64,000 bases of DNA from Pseudogymnoascus destructans (GCF_001641265.1 NW_020167526.1:1240001-1304000); one strand, 5' to 3'. Numbered from the stretch's first letter, positions 1-11,229 are shown. Numbers and translations are program-made. Notes: generated by a model not told the origin, from the letters alone.

Positions 1-413
1 TACTGTTCTAGCCTCCCCAGCGTTGCCAGACCTCCTTCCTAGCCGCCAAGGATGGCTCAGCCTTATCCATTGCGCGTCCCGCCTTGGGTTGGTCGTGGGA
101 TTTGGGTTTCAATGCATGTAAACAGGCCGCCGGCATCCGCGCATGTCCGTGTAGCACAGCCATCCGGGTGAGACGGTGGTTAGAATGATCATCCTGTTCT
201 TTGCCTAGAGGAGTAGTAGAGAGAGAAAGTTGAAAATATTGGCTAGTGGTAAAGCTGCTCACATGCATCCCGAGCATCATACAGTATCACAATACAGTAT
301 CACTATAAAGCAATTATATATAATATCTTGATATCTAAATATCGCCCAAAGCAGATGCCACCGTCACGCTAACGACGCCCACCCCCCAGTCTATCCCTTC
401 CCCCATCACCTCG
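1..413. other. Left-edge intergenic DNA
   Basis: I see no supportable gene here. A 90-codon open frame on the minus strand (8-280) resembles no family I know and has no flanking splice or promoter signals. The stretch is the 3' flank of the HAD phosphatase that ends at 414. Confidence 0.5.
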
Positions 414-1359
414 TCACCGACTCACAGAGACTCTCCTCCAGAAGTTCGCGCGTGGGTTAAACCTCGCCGGCTTCCCCTTTCCACCCGTCTTCTTAACATC
501 GTCCTCCATAATACTCTCAATCTCCCTCTGCACATCCGCAAACGTATCAAACCCAATATACGGAATCTTGTGCTCAACACAGTACTCCTCGAGCCTCAAC
601 CCCTTGCGCGCAAACAGCACGTCCGCCTCGCGCGCGGCTGGCAGATCAGACACGCCGTCGCCAATGAAGACGATCAGCGGTAGCTCATCGGTAGACGCAG
701 CCGTCTCGGCAGACTCGCGGTACTCGGTGATAGAGCGCGCCTTATCATGCCCCAGCTCCGTGTCGTGGCGCCAGATAGGCTTCCACTGTGACCCATCCGG
801 CGCGATGTCCGCATCATTAGCCACGATCTTAATATGAGACGACTCCTCCTCTCCGAGGAACTTATCGAGGACCGCGCGGAGAACCGGCTTGAGGCCCGCG
901 GAGATGACATAGAAGGGGATGCTGTTGGCGAGGCAGTACTTGTGGAATTCGCGGAAGTCGGGGTCCATCTCGAGCTTCTCCTCCATGACCTCGAAGCCGT
1001 CCTCGAAGGGCACGTTGAGGGAGCTCCACATCTCCTCGGAGACGTCGCGGAAGGAGCGCTCGCCGGATTTTATTTGCTCGTCGAGGATGGCGCGCTGTTC
1101 GCTGCCGCAGCCGTGGCTGTCGAAGAGGATGTGCCCGGTGTCTTGCATGAATATCGTGCCGTCGAAGTCTGGGGATCTGTTAGCTGCCATACGCATCGCA
1201 CCCGCTACGCACATGGGGGCAAATCATACCTGAGAAGCAGATCACCTTCCGCTTGTTGCTGGCCGCTTCCGTTTGTGTAGTTTCATAGCTCGTTCTCGCA
1301 GAGGGGTCCTCGTTCTCGCCCTCAATCGGTGGCGTCAGAGCAGCCGGCATCGTGTGCAT
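414..1359 (-). CDS. HAD-superfamily phosphatase
   Basis: Predicted 294-aa cytosolic phosphatase of the haloacid dehalogenase superfamily, similar to phosphoserine-phosphatase-like and HK-MTPenyl-1-P phosphatase-like fungal proteins. Exon 1 is 1359-1230 and exon 2 is 1168-414. The 61-bp intron starts GTATGA and ends CCCCAG, and splicing rebuilds the catalytic motif D44-F-D-G-T across the junction. Motif II appears as VISAG. The Mg-binding motif is FIGDGVSDLPAA. The start is the ATG at 1359, 9 nt upstream of a second in-frame ATG. Without splicing, the long exon begins with a non-homologous leader. The natural substrate cannot be read from the sequence. The family assignment is firm, the specific reaction is not. 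Confidence 0.85.
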
Positions 1360-2421
1360 TGGCGGGGTATAATATGGACTCTGCTGTTAAATCTGTCTAA
1401 TCTCTCTTGTATATATCCTTCCTTGTCAACAAACAGTTGCTGTTAGCAGAAAGGCTTTCAAAATCTTTTTGGTTTAGTGGTGCAGTTGAGGGGGGGTTGT
1501 CGTGGCTCCCCCTAGGTTATATCATACAGTAGACCATTAGATATCCTCTCGTCACTGCCCTCCAAAGGCCATTTTTCAGGCACACAACGCCTGGATTCGG
1601 AGCATCATTGGCCCACAATGAGAGGGTTCCAGCCGGATACCGTTAGTGGGTCTAGAATGATACCCACTGTCTCCACGATGATAACGAGGATGGGCTTCGG
1701 TCATGGAGAGGCGGTAAGCTGCATTGCATGTCCATGTGAGTACTCTGGCCTTGCATCGTCGTGGCTTTCTGCGGCTATGACGGCAAAGGGTCAGGAAACA
1801 TGGGAGGACTGATGAGGTATAACGGCCCGGAGATATCGTGAGCTCACACAGGCGGCACGGGGTCGGACGGACGATTAATCAAATCCAACGGGAAGCACAC
1901 GATTCGGACCAGAGCGATCTTCTAGGCCAGTTGTGGTGCACAGCCGCATGCTCTGATATGGCAAGGTAGCTTTTGCATTGGCATTCAATAGAAATGCATG
2001 CTGATTCGCATGGGCAAAAAAAAGAAGGGGCAACCGTGGGGAATATAAAACGTCTGACGTCATGATTGTTGATAGTGGTGTGACCATGGTGGGTGGTGGT
2101 GGTTGTGGTTGTGTGATAAATCAATATTGGCCGCCAAGGGACTGGCCGGATCTAAGTGCCGTTCCGTTACCAGCAATTCCCTTGTTGGTCTCGACCGCTC
2201 ACACACCGAACTTCAGCAGGGGTTTATGGGTTCAGGTTGTCCACAACCATTTCATAGAGTTGAGTGTGATGCTCCTATCATGAGAAATCCTACAATATCA
2301 CCTAGTTGCCCCGATTATATCGTAACCACCAGCGACTCTTTGGATTGCTAGATCTCACGATTAGCTCTCGGATCGTAATTGTCGATAATAGCCTGGAGGG
2401 GGGTGGAGGAGACAATCCACA
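1360..2421. other. Intergenic, no gene seen
   Basis: About 1.06 kb between the 5' end of the phosphatase gene and the 3' end of the HsbA-like locus. Several 60-80 codon frames on both strands have no recognisable domain. A GGT/TGGT-rich stretch lies near 2085-2115. I found no RNA gene. Confidence 0.5.
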
Positions 2422-2822
2422 TCATCTGGAGGCCTCGCATTTGGAGATCTTCTCAATAACAGGTTTCCTGGCAATGATCTCATCGAGTAGGGTTTTAGTC
2501 ACAGTCCCTAAATCTCGATAGAGCAGCAGGATGTCGACAACACCAGCCACGCTGAGGGCTCCAGAATCCTTAACCTCCTTTATACTCTTCTCCATATTCT
2601 GGAGGGCAATGTTGGCGGCTGCAGGATATTCATAGTCGGAAAAGTCTTCGGGATCGTACTTGTGGACTGCCTGCTGAGCAACTCCAGGATCAGTCCATAA
2701 TGTTTTGAGGGCAGTTCTGAAGGTGTCGTCGTCGATCTTCTCAATGACATTGCTAATCGGATGCGAATAGGCTGTGGCAGCAAAGCCAGCTAGCATGCGA
2801 GAGTGATAACTGACAACTTCAT
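2422..2822 (-). pseudogene. HsbA-like small secreted protein, frameshifted signal peptide
   Basis: An ATG at 2822 opens a typical secretory start (MKLSVITLAC) that stops at TAG 2792-2790. The next frame continues as LAGFAATAYSHP and then about 120 helical residues ending in a segment close to LLDEIIARKP. That motif is typical of hydrophobic surface-binding protein A and cell-wall galactomannoproteins (HsbA family, PF12296). A 1-nt deletion near 2796 would join signal peptide and body. The body also ends (SKCEASR) before the usual last helix. The body frame has no ATG before residue Met of MLAGF. The locus is therefore either a real pseudogene or carries a sequencing indel. A TATA element lies at 2938-2930. 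The family call rests on helix pattern and motif only. Confidence 0.5.
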
Positions 2823-2929
2823 CTTGAACGGCGACTGAAAGGCTTTTTGAAGTGAGATCTCTGGGACTGAAGGGCAACAGTCGAGCTTCTGTCTACAGAG
2901 GAACACGAGAATGGGACAGAGGAATGGCG

Positions 2930-2938
2930 TTATATATA
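2930..2938 (-). promoter_or_regulatory. Probable TATA box of the HsbA-like locus
   Basis: The minus strand reads TATATATAA, 108-116 nt upstream of the ATG at 2822. This supports transcription towards the HsbA-like body and a start codon downstream of 2900 rather than a missing upstream exon. Confidence 0.4.
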
Positions 2939-3264
2939 GGTCCCAGCCGGAGGTCTATACCTCTGCCACCGTTTATTGAGACAAGTTATCTTGTCATACC
3001 CACCCAATACAGGCCCCTTGATGTTTGATTTGGCTAAAGCACCTCGATTGAGACGTCTCAGCTCGGGGCGCCCAACTGGGAGACGAGATGCAGTGAGCTT
3101 AAGCCCCGGATCATGCAGTCAGTGCCTGGCCCGGTGGCATATAGGAGTGGCCTATTCCAAAATGTCCCCATTGTCGATGCATGTGTTGTCAAGTGAGAAT
3201 CATGTATCGTGTCGTACGTATTGGCCTCAGCCCCGTTCTAGTCACAAATGTCTCACATTACCTC

Positions 3265-3657
3265 TTATCTCGGCGCGAATAGGCGAGTTCTAGGCCACGG
3301 CCTTTCAATAACCCTGTTGAGGCGATGATCGTATGCTGAACCACCACTACAAGACCCAATGTATGCTGGCGTCGGAGAAGGCACGGTCCGTAGTTCGTGG
3401 AGGTAGCTGCGAAGATCCGCCTGGGTCGCTCTGCGTGCTTCGTCGTTCATGCTGGGCCAAGCATCCGTGAGAGGACTTCCAGAAATCGCGCTCATAGAGA
3501 ACCAGCTGCTTGGACTCGCATCGTTCTCGTTGACATAAATTTCAAAAACGGAGGGGATAGATGTACGTTGGCGAACAAATTCCATAGCCTCAACCTCTCT
3601 ATGAACTTGGCGAGACCTGCATGCATATGCGAGGGACTTCTTCGTGGAATAGGACAT
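3265..3657 (-). pseudogene. Aminoglycoside phosphotransferase-like fragment
   Basis: A 130-codon frame from an ATG at 3657 matches only the N-lobe and early C-lobe pattern of fungal APH/choline-kinase-like proteins. It shows EAMEFVRQRTSIPSV (the usual alphaC and 'TSIPVP' turn), a SPLTDAW segment (like 'GETLQDAW'), ADLRSYLHELRTVPSP and a YIGS-GG-YDHRL stretch. The P-loop and Lys region and the whole catalytic Brenner box (HGD...N) and DxD metal motif are absent. The frame ends in unrelated sequence soon after DHRL. I see no convincing exon to either side. It is a truncated relic, not an active kinase. Confidence 0.6.
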
Positions 3658-3725
3658 TTTTAATTAACTGGATAATTCATTGATTTCTATTGCACCGTGA
3701 CGCCAGTTTTCCGATTTCATTCCCA

Positions 3726-4792
3726 TCATGCCGCAACCTTGGCCGCGAACTTAGACGCCGCATTATCAAAGAGGCCCCTCTTCTCTTCCACTCCCTTAAT
3801 ATACGGGTGCTCGGGATCCAGCCTTTGCAAGCTCCTGAATGAACTGGTTAATGACAAGGACTTCGGCACGGGGTGGCATATTCTTTAACTTACTTCACGT
3901 ATTCACTGCGGTCTTTCCCAGACAGAATCGACAGGACAGCCATGTTCGCGATCACATCGGCGTTCTCGGGGAATTGCTTGATTGCCTGGCCCAGAGCGGC
4001 CTCTGCCTCCTCGAAGCGTCCCAGGTGGATTTCGGAAACGGCTTGTGATAGCAGGGCCAACGTTGCTGCTCCTGAAGGGGCTTGTGCGATCTCCTCGAAG
4101 ACATAGAATGCTTCTTGATACTTCTCTCCGCCCTATTCAACGTATCAGTTAGCTTCCTGAATCTCCTGAACCAGCAACGCCAAGCTATCAAATACGTACC
4201 ACCCTCAGTGCAACCCACGACTCCGCGATATTGATCAACAAGTTATCCTGCGCCCACTTCTTCGCCGCAAGCACCTCCTTAAGAGCAAGATCGGTGCGAT
4301 TTTGCTGTAGATGTATCTGCACAATAAGCGCAACAGCCTCCACTACCCATCATATCAGCATTGTAAACGTAACCCCCGGAACCATAATAACTCACAGTTT
4401 CCCTGATGCTGCGACAGCAAAGCCAGCGCCTCCTCCGTCTTCCCCTCACTCTGCAGCACCGACCCCGCCAGCAGCTGCACCGTCGCATTATCCGGCGCGC
4501 TCGCCGCGAGCTCCTCCGCCGTCTTCAGCGCATCTTTCGTCTTCCCCGTAGCATGCTCAGCATACGCCTTCGCAGCGCTATACTCCGGTCCGCTCTCCGC
4601 ATCCTTGATCTCCTCAAGCGCCTCCTTTGCTTCTCCCAGGGCGACTTTGGCGCGGAGGGCGAGGATGTGGGCCGGGACCTTGTTTTCGGGGGACAGGGAG
4701 GCGGTGTCGTAGTCGACGACTTCTTGGAAGCGGCCGGCGGCGAAGTGGTCGCGCAGGTCGACGAGCTCGACTTCGGAGGAGAAGGGATCCAT
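3726..4792 (-). CDS. SEC28: Coatomer subunit epsilon
   Basis: Predicted 295-aa epsilon-COP, the TPR-like subunit that stabilises alpha-COP in the COPI coat on Golgi membranes. Exons: 4792-4396, 4342-4200, 4132-3894 and 3834-3726, with introns GTGAGT..GTAG, GTACGT..ATAG and GTAAGT..TCAG. All junctions keep frame and give the length usual for fungal orthologues (about 296). The N-terminus MDPFSSEVELVDLRDHF and the C-terminal block HPYIKGVEEKRGLFDNAA are characteristic. The middle has repeated helical pairs rich in Ala and Glu. The start is the only ATG before the conserved block. It is one of the safest calls in the window. Confidence 0.92.
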
Positions 4793-5139
4793 TGTTGTGG
4801 TGTGTGGTGGTGGAGGAGGGGGGTTTGGGATGGATACGTGTTGACTGTGTTGGAGAGGGGTGCGGGAGTTGCCGAGAGGGTTAGGAGAGGTCGGGGATTA
4901 TTAGGTCGTGGATGGATCTCAACCTCAGTCGATAAGAGTCGATTGTTCTCAACTATGTGAATATGAGCCCGCTAGAATTGAAATACACGATGATTCGTAT
5001 ATACTTAAAAAAACAGCAAAGGTTTTAGGTATTTTCTCGAATATATCAAGTTCTTCTTTCAGCATACGTCCTATACAAGCCTCGCCGGAACTGAGAAGCC
5101 AACATCAAAAGCTATTTGTACAGAAGCTAGGAATGAATT
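4793..5139. other. Spacer, promoter side of the epsilon-COP gene
   Basis: 347 bp between the epsilon-COP ATG and the 3' end of the orphan gene at 5140. The first 120 bp are G-rich on the plus strand and the rest is AT-rich. I see no gene. Confidence 0.4.
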
Positions 5140-6303
5140 TCAATTCCTTGTGTCCTCATTTTTGAATTCCGACCCAAGAAATCCTCGGACACCTTCCCAA
5201 TACTTCCTGACAGTAATCTCTGAGCGGTACATTGTGGACTCCCGAGTGGCATCTGCAGCTGTTTCTTTCAGGAGCCTCTTGAACAGAAGAGCTCCAAGAT
5301 ACTCATCGATCTCATTGTGTAAGGTCTTCATCATCTCGCCCTTTCCATAAAACTGTCTCCAGCTCTCCAACTTTGCAGCTTCATAATCATGCACAACCCC
5401 ATTCGCAGAGATTTGGCGCTGGTTTGATCGACTTCCCTCACTCGGCTCTTTTTGATTCCGCAACATAAGCGGTTTTGGAACAAACTGTGGAAACTCATAT
5501 ACTTGTGGCTCATTTTTGTCATCAGGATATTCATGGGTTGGGGCGTTTGTAGGCCACAGAATGCCACGGGATTCAAGCTCTTCTCGGTGGTGGATGATGT
5601 GCATGTATTTCCTTGCATGGAGCTCCTCTTGTTGATGGACGAGGCGAGCATATTTCTTTGCCAGAAGCTCTGCTGTCCTTTCTGCTTTGGTTTTGATGAC
5701 AATTTCGTGCTTTGAATCCAGGCTAGGGCTTTCCAATGAAGTTACACTGCCTTCAATCTCTTGTGACGTGTTTCTTGTACTTGGTTCTAGCCCCCGCTCT
5801 AGCTCTTGCTCTGACTCTTGCTCTGATTCTTTGTCGGCTTGAGGAACTGCACGCACAGTGACTTTGGAAGTTTCTGGTGCCTGCTGAGTCTTCTCGTTGT
5901 CCGGAAGCTCTTTTCTCTTGATCCTTCCAGGAGAATATATCGCGACTTCAGAAGTTCTAGGTGGCGGATAACTCTTCTTGGTGTGCTCATAAGGATGACT
6001 AGAGAATCCTGGAGGAAAAAGCGACGTTGCTGTTGCTGGAGGAGTTTCTGGTGCTCGTCGGTGTGGCCTGTAGTTTGAATGCCTGTCGCCAGAGGGTGTA
6101 ACCGGACGGTGCAGGGTGGTTTCAAAGGCTTCCTTTGAATTCCAGAAGGAGGAGAACTCTTCAGAAAATGTTGATTTTGGTTCTGGGGACAATGATGGTG
6201 ACGGTGAACTTGATGCTTCTAGAGGCCGGTGTGCTTTGTCTGTGTCGGCCTTGTTTCGCCCACCGCCGGCTTTCTTTTTCAACTTTCCGAGGAACCGATC
6301 CAT
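5140..6303 (-). CDS. Orphan charged, low-complexity protein
   Basis: Open frame of 387 aa from the ATG at 6303 (MDRFLGKLKKKAGGG). The frame stays open upstream to about 6411 but has no ATG there. The N-terminal half is Ser/Pro/Glu-rich and probably disordered. Around residues 210-260 a strongly helical, charged stretch (AERTAELLAKKYARL, then HARKYMHIIHHREELES) suggests a coiled coil. The C-terminal 100 residues (ESWRQFYGKGEMMKTLHNEIDEYL onward, split by Ala/Thr-rich sequence) look folded. I recognise no family. The uninterrupted length and the composition shift between segments favour a real gene without introns. Confidence 0.6.
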   Translation of the reverse strand: MDRFLGKLKKKAGGGRNKADTDKAHRPLEASSSPSPSLSPEPKSTFSEEFSSFWNSKEAFETTLHRPVTPSGDRHSNYRPHRRAPETPPATATSLFPPGFSSHPYEHTKKSYPPPRTSEVAIYSPGRIKRKELPDNEKTQQAPETSKVTVRAVPQADKESEQESEQELERGLEPSTRNTSQEIEGSVTSLESPSLDSKHEIVIKTKAERTAELLAKKYARLVHQQEELHARKYMHIIHHREELESRGILWPTNAPTHEYPDDKNEPQVYEFPQFVPKPLMLRNQKEPSEGSRSNQRQISANGVVHDYEAAKLESWRQFYGKGEMMKTLHNEIDEYLGALLFKRLLKETAADATRESTMYRSEITVRKYWEGVRGFLGSEFKNEDTRN

Positions 6304-7003
6304 TGTGAAGTCAGAGAAAATATGATGCTGGTAAAGTGATGCCGGTAAAGTGATGCCGTGGCGGTGATGGATGGCTGGTCTTTGTGACGAGGGCAATAAA
6401 TTATATCGCAAGGTTGTGGTGATTCACTTGACGCCTACAATTTCATAGATTGGGTGCTGCTAGTTGTAATGGAGTTTCCCCTCTCTCTTGTCATATTGAA
6501 ATTATGGGAATTATCACTTAATTTTACAATTTCATATGGTAGAATATTTATATAATGATACTATTGTGATCCGGAAGTGAATGTGAATATCAGATCTTGC
6601 ACATTTTACTGTATTAAATCATCTTACAAAGATGATTCAAACCAATCGTTAATTTTTATTTTAAGGCACTTATAAATTCACTTGGACTGTTCGGACCTTG
6701 GGAGATATTCATATTTCAAGATACTATATTAGTTCGAATAAATGGTTTAAAGTTAAAACTCAATTATTATTCATTATACACCTAAAAACCAAAAACAAAT
6801 ATTCACTAATATTTTTGTCACGGGTGGCTTGTGAGAGTCTGGAGCTAGCTCTAAATTGTGTTCATAGGCACTGAAATATATTTGGAAAATATTGAGAATG
6901 GAAGTGATTCCTTGAGTCTAATTTTGTCATAAAGTAAGCTTGGTTTGACATATAATTTGTTGTACCCAGTACCAGTCCCTCCAACCTCCCATAATATATC
7001 CCA
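6304..7003. other. AT-rich intergenic island
   Basis: About 700 bp. From roughly 6430 to 6960 the DNA is distinctly AT-rich (long A/T runs, few CpG) compared with the GC-rich flanks. No open frame or repeat unit stands out. It could be a decayed repeat or simply an AT-rich promoter region of the gene at 5140-6303. Confidence 0.4.
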
Positions 7004-7687
7004 TTATACACAGAACCCAATCTTCATCAAACCCAAATCATCCTCACATCGCAATCGCCCCCACAACAGCAACCGCCACTCCAACCACCACCCCCGCAAT
7101 CCAAACCTCTTTCCTCCCCCCATCGTCAAAAGAACACCCATCAGGCCCAACCCCCGGGCGCACAGGAGTATGATACCCGCAATGGACATAATCATTGCTG
7201 AAAGTGCTATATCACCAAAGCCAGTCAGCGTCAGCGTGTCCCTATCTCCTAAGCAAAGCAATATCCTTCTCTTCACCCCGCCTCCCAATACCCGCAGACC
7301 CCCAAAGCGCAACAACACCAGACTTGACAGGAATGAAAACAGAGCTGGGAAAACTAACACACAAGACCAGTACGTCACAATATACCAATGCTGCACCTTC
7401 CCATCCGGCCCCGTTGGCTCGGGCACGAACTCCGTGAGTGTCTGGCTCGTCACTGAGTGCAGAGGCGCTATCCTCCACATATCATCATTCTCATCATCTC
7501 CTCGGCAGTCACCGCTTGGGCAAGGTCTGTAAGGTCTGTGATGGGGGGTTCGGAAAGGGAATGCGGATGAGATGGTTGGTGTAACGGAGAGGAGTGTTGT
7601 GGTTGCGGGGGTATCTGCTGGGGCGCCGAGGGCGAGTGGGAGGGTGTAGAGGAGGGAGAGGATGACGGGGATAGGAGGAAACCACAT
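7004..7687 (-). CDS. Putative secreted/membrane protein, gene model uncertain
   Basis: An ATG at 7687 starts a clear signal peptide (MWFPPIPVILSLLYTLPLALG, 'APADTPATTT' after cleavage), then a Ser/Thr/Pro-rich stretch and a domain containing EFVPEPTGPDG. The single open frame runs 227 codons, but its last third is a doubtful Leu/Gly/Arg mix. From about 7190 the +1 frame instead reads a Cys-containing segment, then RKEVWIAGVVVGVAVAVVGA and a stop at about 7049-7051, which looks like a genuine single C-terminal membrane helix. A third frame is attractive in between (VFIPVKSGVVALWGSAG). No intron of normal size explains the shifts. The gene is either misassembled, frameshifted or spliced in a way I cannot see. 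No family recognised. Confidence 0.45.
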   Translation of the reverse strand: MWFPPIPVILSLLYTLPLALGAPADTPATTTLLSVTPTISSAFPFRTPHHRPYRPCPSGDCRGDDENDDMWRIAPLHSVTSQTLTEFVPEPTGPDGKVQHWYIVTYWSCVLVFPALFSFLSSLVLLRFGGLRVLGGGVKRRILLCLGDRDTLTLTGFGDIALSAMIMSIAGIILLCARGLGLMGVLLTMGGGKRFGLRGWWLEWRLLLWGRLRCEDDLGLMKIGFCV

Positions 7688-8436
7688 TCGGAGGGCCTAG
7701 AAGGCGAGATGCCTCCGCAAGAGTTGGGCTTTGAAATGTGTGAAGGGTGGCGCGGGGCTTTGAGCGTGGGTACGTCGATCTGATCGAGGCTCAAAACTGC
7801 GCTTTCCACGACCCAAACTGTAGTAACTCGTCGATTCCAATAGCTATAGCAAGAAAGCTTTGATAGCGATGAAGACGGAGAAGCTTTATGAACGAATAGA
7901 AGAATACCAAACCTTGAAGCAAGAAAACTGAATACACCTACATATACCCAAACCTCCATGTCTGAATCACCTTTCACACTCCCCAACACTCATCCCCAAA
8001 TTTCACATGAAGTTGTACAACCTGTACAGACCCCGCGGTGCCTTTGTTTCGTTCGACCCTACGGCCTAAAAATCCGAAACCACCTGTCTTCAGGCACACA
8101 ACCGATTGACTTGCGGTTGTTGTGTCAGCATGCGCAGCCATGTCGCCAAGACCTGTCAATGTAAACGCCACTCTGCGCGACATCAAACCATTATCGCCAG
8201 CCTTCCAGCTGGAGTAGCTTAACATATGATAATTGGGATTAAGTTGACTTAGGGAACTCCTGCCATATCCATTATCCCCCCCAGAAAGCAAACGACAGAA
8301 CGCCTCGCTATGCGCGTGGTATCGCACTCTCATCCCATCATTATCCCCCCATACACCCACACCGACAGCAAGCCCACTCACTTCCCCGCACCCTCCCCCA
8401 CCCCTCCCAAAATCAAACTCTCCAACTCCCACGGAC
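7688..8436. other. Intergenic, no gene seen
   Basis: About 750 bp upstream of the signal-peptide gene and downstream of the Msd1-like gene. Open frames of up to 173 codons occur on the minus strand but overlap the coding region in another frame and have low-complexity Ser/Pro/His composition. I support none of them. Confidence 0.4.
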
Positions 8437-10628
8437 TCAACGTACTCCTCCTCCTACTCGCCCTCGTCCCCAACCTCCCCGCCGCCTTCCTCTTCCTCGG
8501 AACCTCCACCTCCTCCCCCCCCCAAGATCCCCGCCCTTAACCGGCTCCCTCTCCCCCTCCTCCCCACTCCTTCTCGACGGGGGTGCTAAATTCGTCGCCG
8601 CAGCCGCAGAACTCAACTTCGCCGCCTTCAACTTAGCACGCACACGCGCCGCATCCGCTTCCCGCTCCGTCGCCGCCAGTTTCGCGGCTATACTCGCCAT
8701 AGTCAGCGGGCTCTCCTGGGCCATCGCCGAGGCCGGGCGGGGGGGTCGCGAGGCGCCGGTTAATTTTAGGGGCGTGGAAGCACCCTGGCGGGCGGATTGC
8801 TCGGTCATCAACGGGGGTGCGTCGTGGTGCGCATTAGAGGTTTTGAGGAGGGATATCTCGTCGGATGGCGGGGCAGGGTCAGACCGCTCCATTTGGGCGA
8901 AGTCCCAGGTGTTTTCTTCGACGATGGTGGTGAATTCGCTGTTGCGCCTGTGGTTGGGGTCGGGGATTGGGCGGAGGGGCGAGAGTTGTGGTGGTGGGCC
9001 AGGGGACGATGAGGGCGCGGGAGCCATTTCTGGCTCTGGTTGTCTTTCAGCGACCTGCTCTTTGCGTGGTGCTGGTGTACGACGCGAGCTGCTGATGTCT
9101 GAGCTACTATCTGTTCGCGGTTTCGAAACCCGCGAGGTTGAGCTTGGAGGGGCATGAGGGTCGAGTTTCCGCTTCTTCTTGTTGTCTTCTTGTGTGTTGA
9201 GGCTACTACTGAGCTCGACCCGCCGTTCGCGCCCGCTTCGTTTCTGCTTTTGTTCCTCAATCTCATCTTCCACAGGCTTCGCTGTCGGCACGGGTGGAGC
9301 CGTTATTTGGGGTGTCGGCTCCACAACGAAGTCTTCAGGCTCCTCTTCAAACGAGCTGGCATCGCTCATTTCATCCAGATCTGGCGTCAGATCCTCTCCA
9401 CCTGGAACCTGCGAGTCGTCCATGGCATCGATATCCGCCTGCGTATCGCCCTCTTCATAGCCATCCTCCAAGTCCTGGGTATTCTGGTCCTTGCCGCATA
9501 GGTCCCTGACCGGTCTCAGCTCCAGACCAGCCTTCAGCTCCTCCAGATTAACAGTCTGTCCACTCGTCGCCATCCTCTTCCTCCACCCATCCATCATCCT
9601 TACCGCATCCCTCCACCTCGACTCCATTCTCTCCCACCCCTCTCTAAGACGAATAATCTCATCCTCGCGCACCTCCACCTCCTCAAGAGGCACGAAGCTC
9701 GGATTCGTCAAAAGCGTCCGGAGGTGCTCAATCACCGAATCAATCTCCGCCGCAACATTCTCATAACTGCCATCAACACTAATCACCAACTCCGCCCCCC
9801 TCCCCCCCCGCTCCTCCCCCTCCCACCCCGAAAGCGCCTTCAAACTCTCCACCGTCGTCCTAAGCAACATCCCCAAATTCTCGCTCTCCTCACTCAACCC
9901 CTTCGCCAGCTCCGTCAAAAACTCATTCGTCTCCTGCCTAAGATCATAATCACTCTCCCCCACCGCCACCACCCCTCCCTCCCCCCCATCCTCCCCCCCA
10001 ACCCCCGCTAAAACCGTAACAGTCGCAACCCCCACCGTCTTTCCGCTCCCCCTCGCCCGTCCCCCCTCCCCAACATGCTTCTTCAACCCCTCAATAACCC
10101 TCTCCCTCTTCCTCACCTCGTTCGCGCACAGCGCCCTCGCCTGCCCAACCAGCACCCGCATCCGTCCCATCTCCTCGCGCAAGCCTCTCGCCGCGCCCTC
10201 CGCGCCACGTAATTGAGCTCTTAGCGCCCGCTCTGTCGCTTCAGAGAGCCCGAGTTTTCGCTGCGCTTCGGCGTGCTTGGTTTGGAGACGGGTGAGGTCG
10301 GTGGTTTGGCGCAGGGCGTCGGCGCGGAGGGTGCGGATTGTGTTGGAGAGGTTTTCGCGCTGGGTTGCGTCGCGCTGGGGTTCTATTAGCCAATTTGATC
10401 CCTGGGAGATGGGTGGGTGAGAAAGAAAAAAAGGGAGGAGGAACGCACGTCTCGTCGCAGGATCAAATCATTGACTACCCCCATAATCCTCCCCATTGTT
10501 CCTTCTGAGCCCCCTTCCCCTTGCTCGGGGTGCGCAAAATCAAGGTTCTGTCCATTCTTCAGTAGGCCGCGCGATAAGAGTAAGTTGTTGATGTACACCG
10601 ACGCGGTGCGCAGGTTATCCGTCTCCAT
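8437..10628 (-). CDS. Msd1/TINA/SSX2IP (ADIP-family) spindle-pole protein
   Basis: Predicted 705-aa protein. Exon 1 is 10628-10449 (60 codons, METDNLRTASVYINNLLLSRG) and exon 2 is 10374-8437. The intron is GTGCGT..CCCAG and keeps frame. The N-terminal block followed by a long coiled coil (RDATQRENLSNTIRTLRAD, then QTKHAEAQRKL, to about residue 170) fits the ADIP/SSX2IP family. Its fungal members, S. pombe Msd1 and A. nidulans TINA, anchor microtubule minus ends at spindle pole bodies. A second helical region lies near residues 190-310. The C-terminal half is disordered (Pro/Ser/Arg), with a last Arg/Gly-rich tail that may be mis-framed. Family assignment is by the N-terminal pattern. Confidence 0.65.
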
Positions 10629-11229
10629 GTCCGGGGTATGTCGGCGCTGTTGGTGTCGTAGAGGTGGGCGTCTAGATGTTATATATCATTCTTCATTCAA
10701 TCGACAAATTACGAGTTGGCTCGTGGCGTGCGCGGAAATGTTGAAGCGATGTTTCGTGGTCGTGAAGTTTAGTAGGGGTTTCGCGACGGGATGGCAACCA
10801 GGTAAACAAATGGTTTTGTTGCAGGGGTGTGGTTTTCCACGAGCCAAGAGCGTTGGACGACCGCACGCCGTTGGAGAGAGAGGGGATGTTTGAGAGGGAT
10901 TGCAACATATACCATCGCGCTTCTTGTACTTGAGAGCAACTATGGCTTCTTTTACTTGCGAGAACGGTAAGCAAGGGCTACCAAGACATATGCGCGACGG
11001 TACTACCATGGTTATTTATGTACACCCGTTCTATTTTACACCGCAGCCGTATTTGCGACTCTCGTCATAACAGAGTCACTAAAACAAATGCAAAGCAAGG
11101 CATTGAACAAGCCAGTTCATTAGTGTCCGCGACAATTTCAAATATTTCATCGATCCATTATTCTTTTAAGTTACAAAAAAAGCCCTATCCCAAGGCCATC
11201 TGCTCTCAAACTCCATATCAAACAGGGTA
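10629..11229. other. Spacer between Msd1-like and BIM1-like genes
   Basis: 600 bp covering the promoter of the Msd1-like gene and the 3' flank of the BIM1-like gene. No gene or repeat unit is visible. Confidence 0.4.

Noticed and set aside
1618..1812. 64-codon plus-strand frame with an ATG
   Set aside because: No recognisable motif, no splice sites and no promoter signal. Length is within chance.
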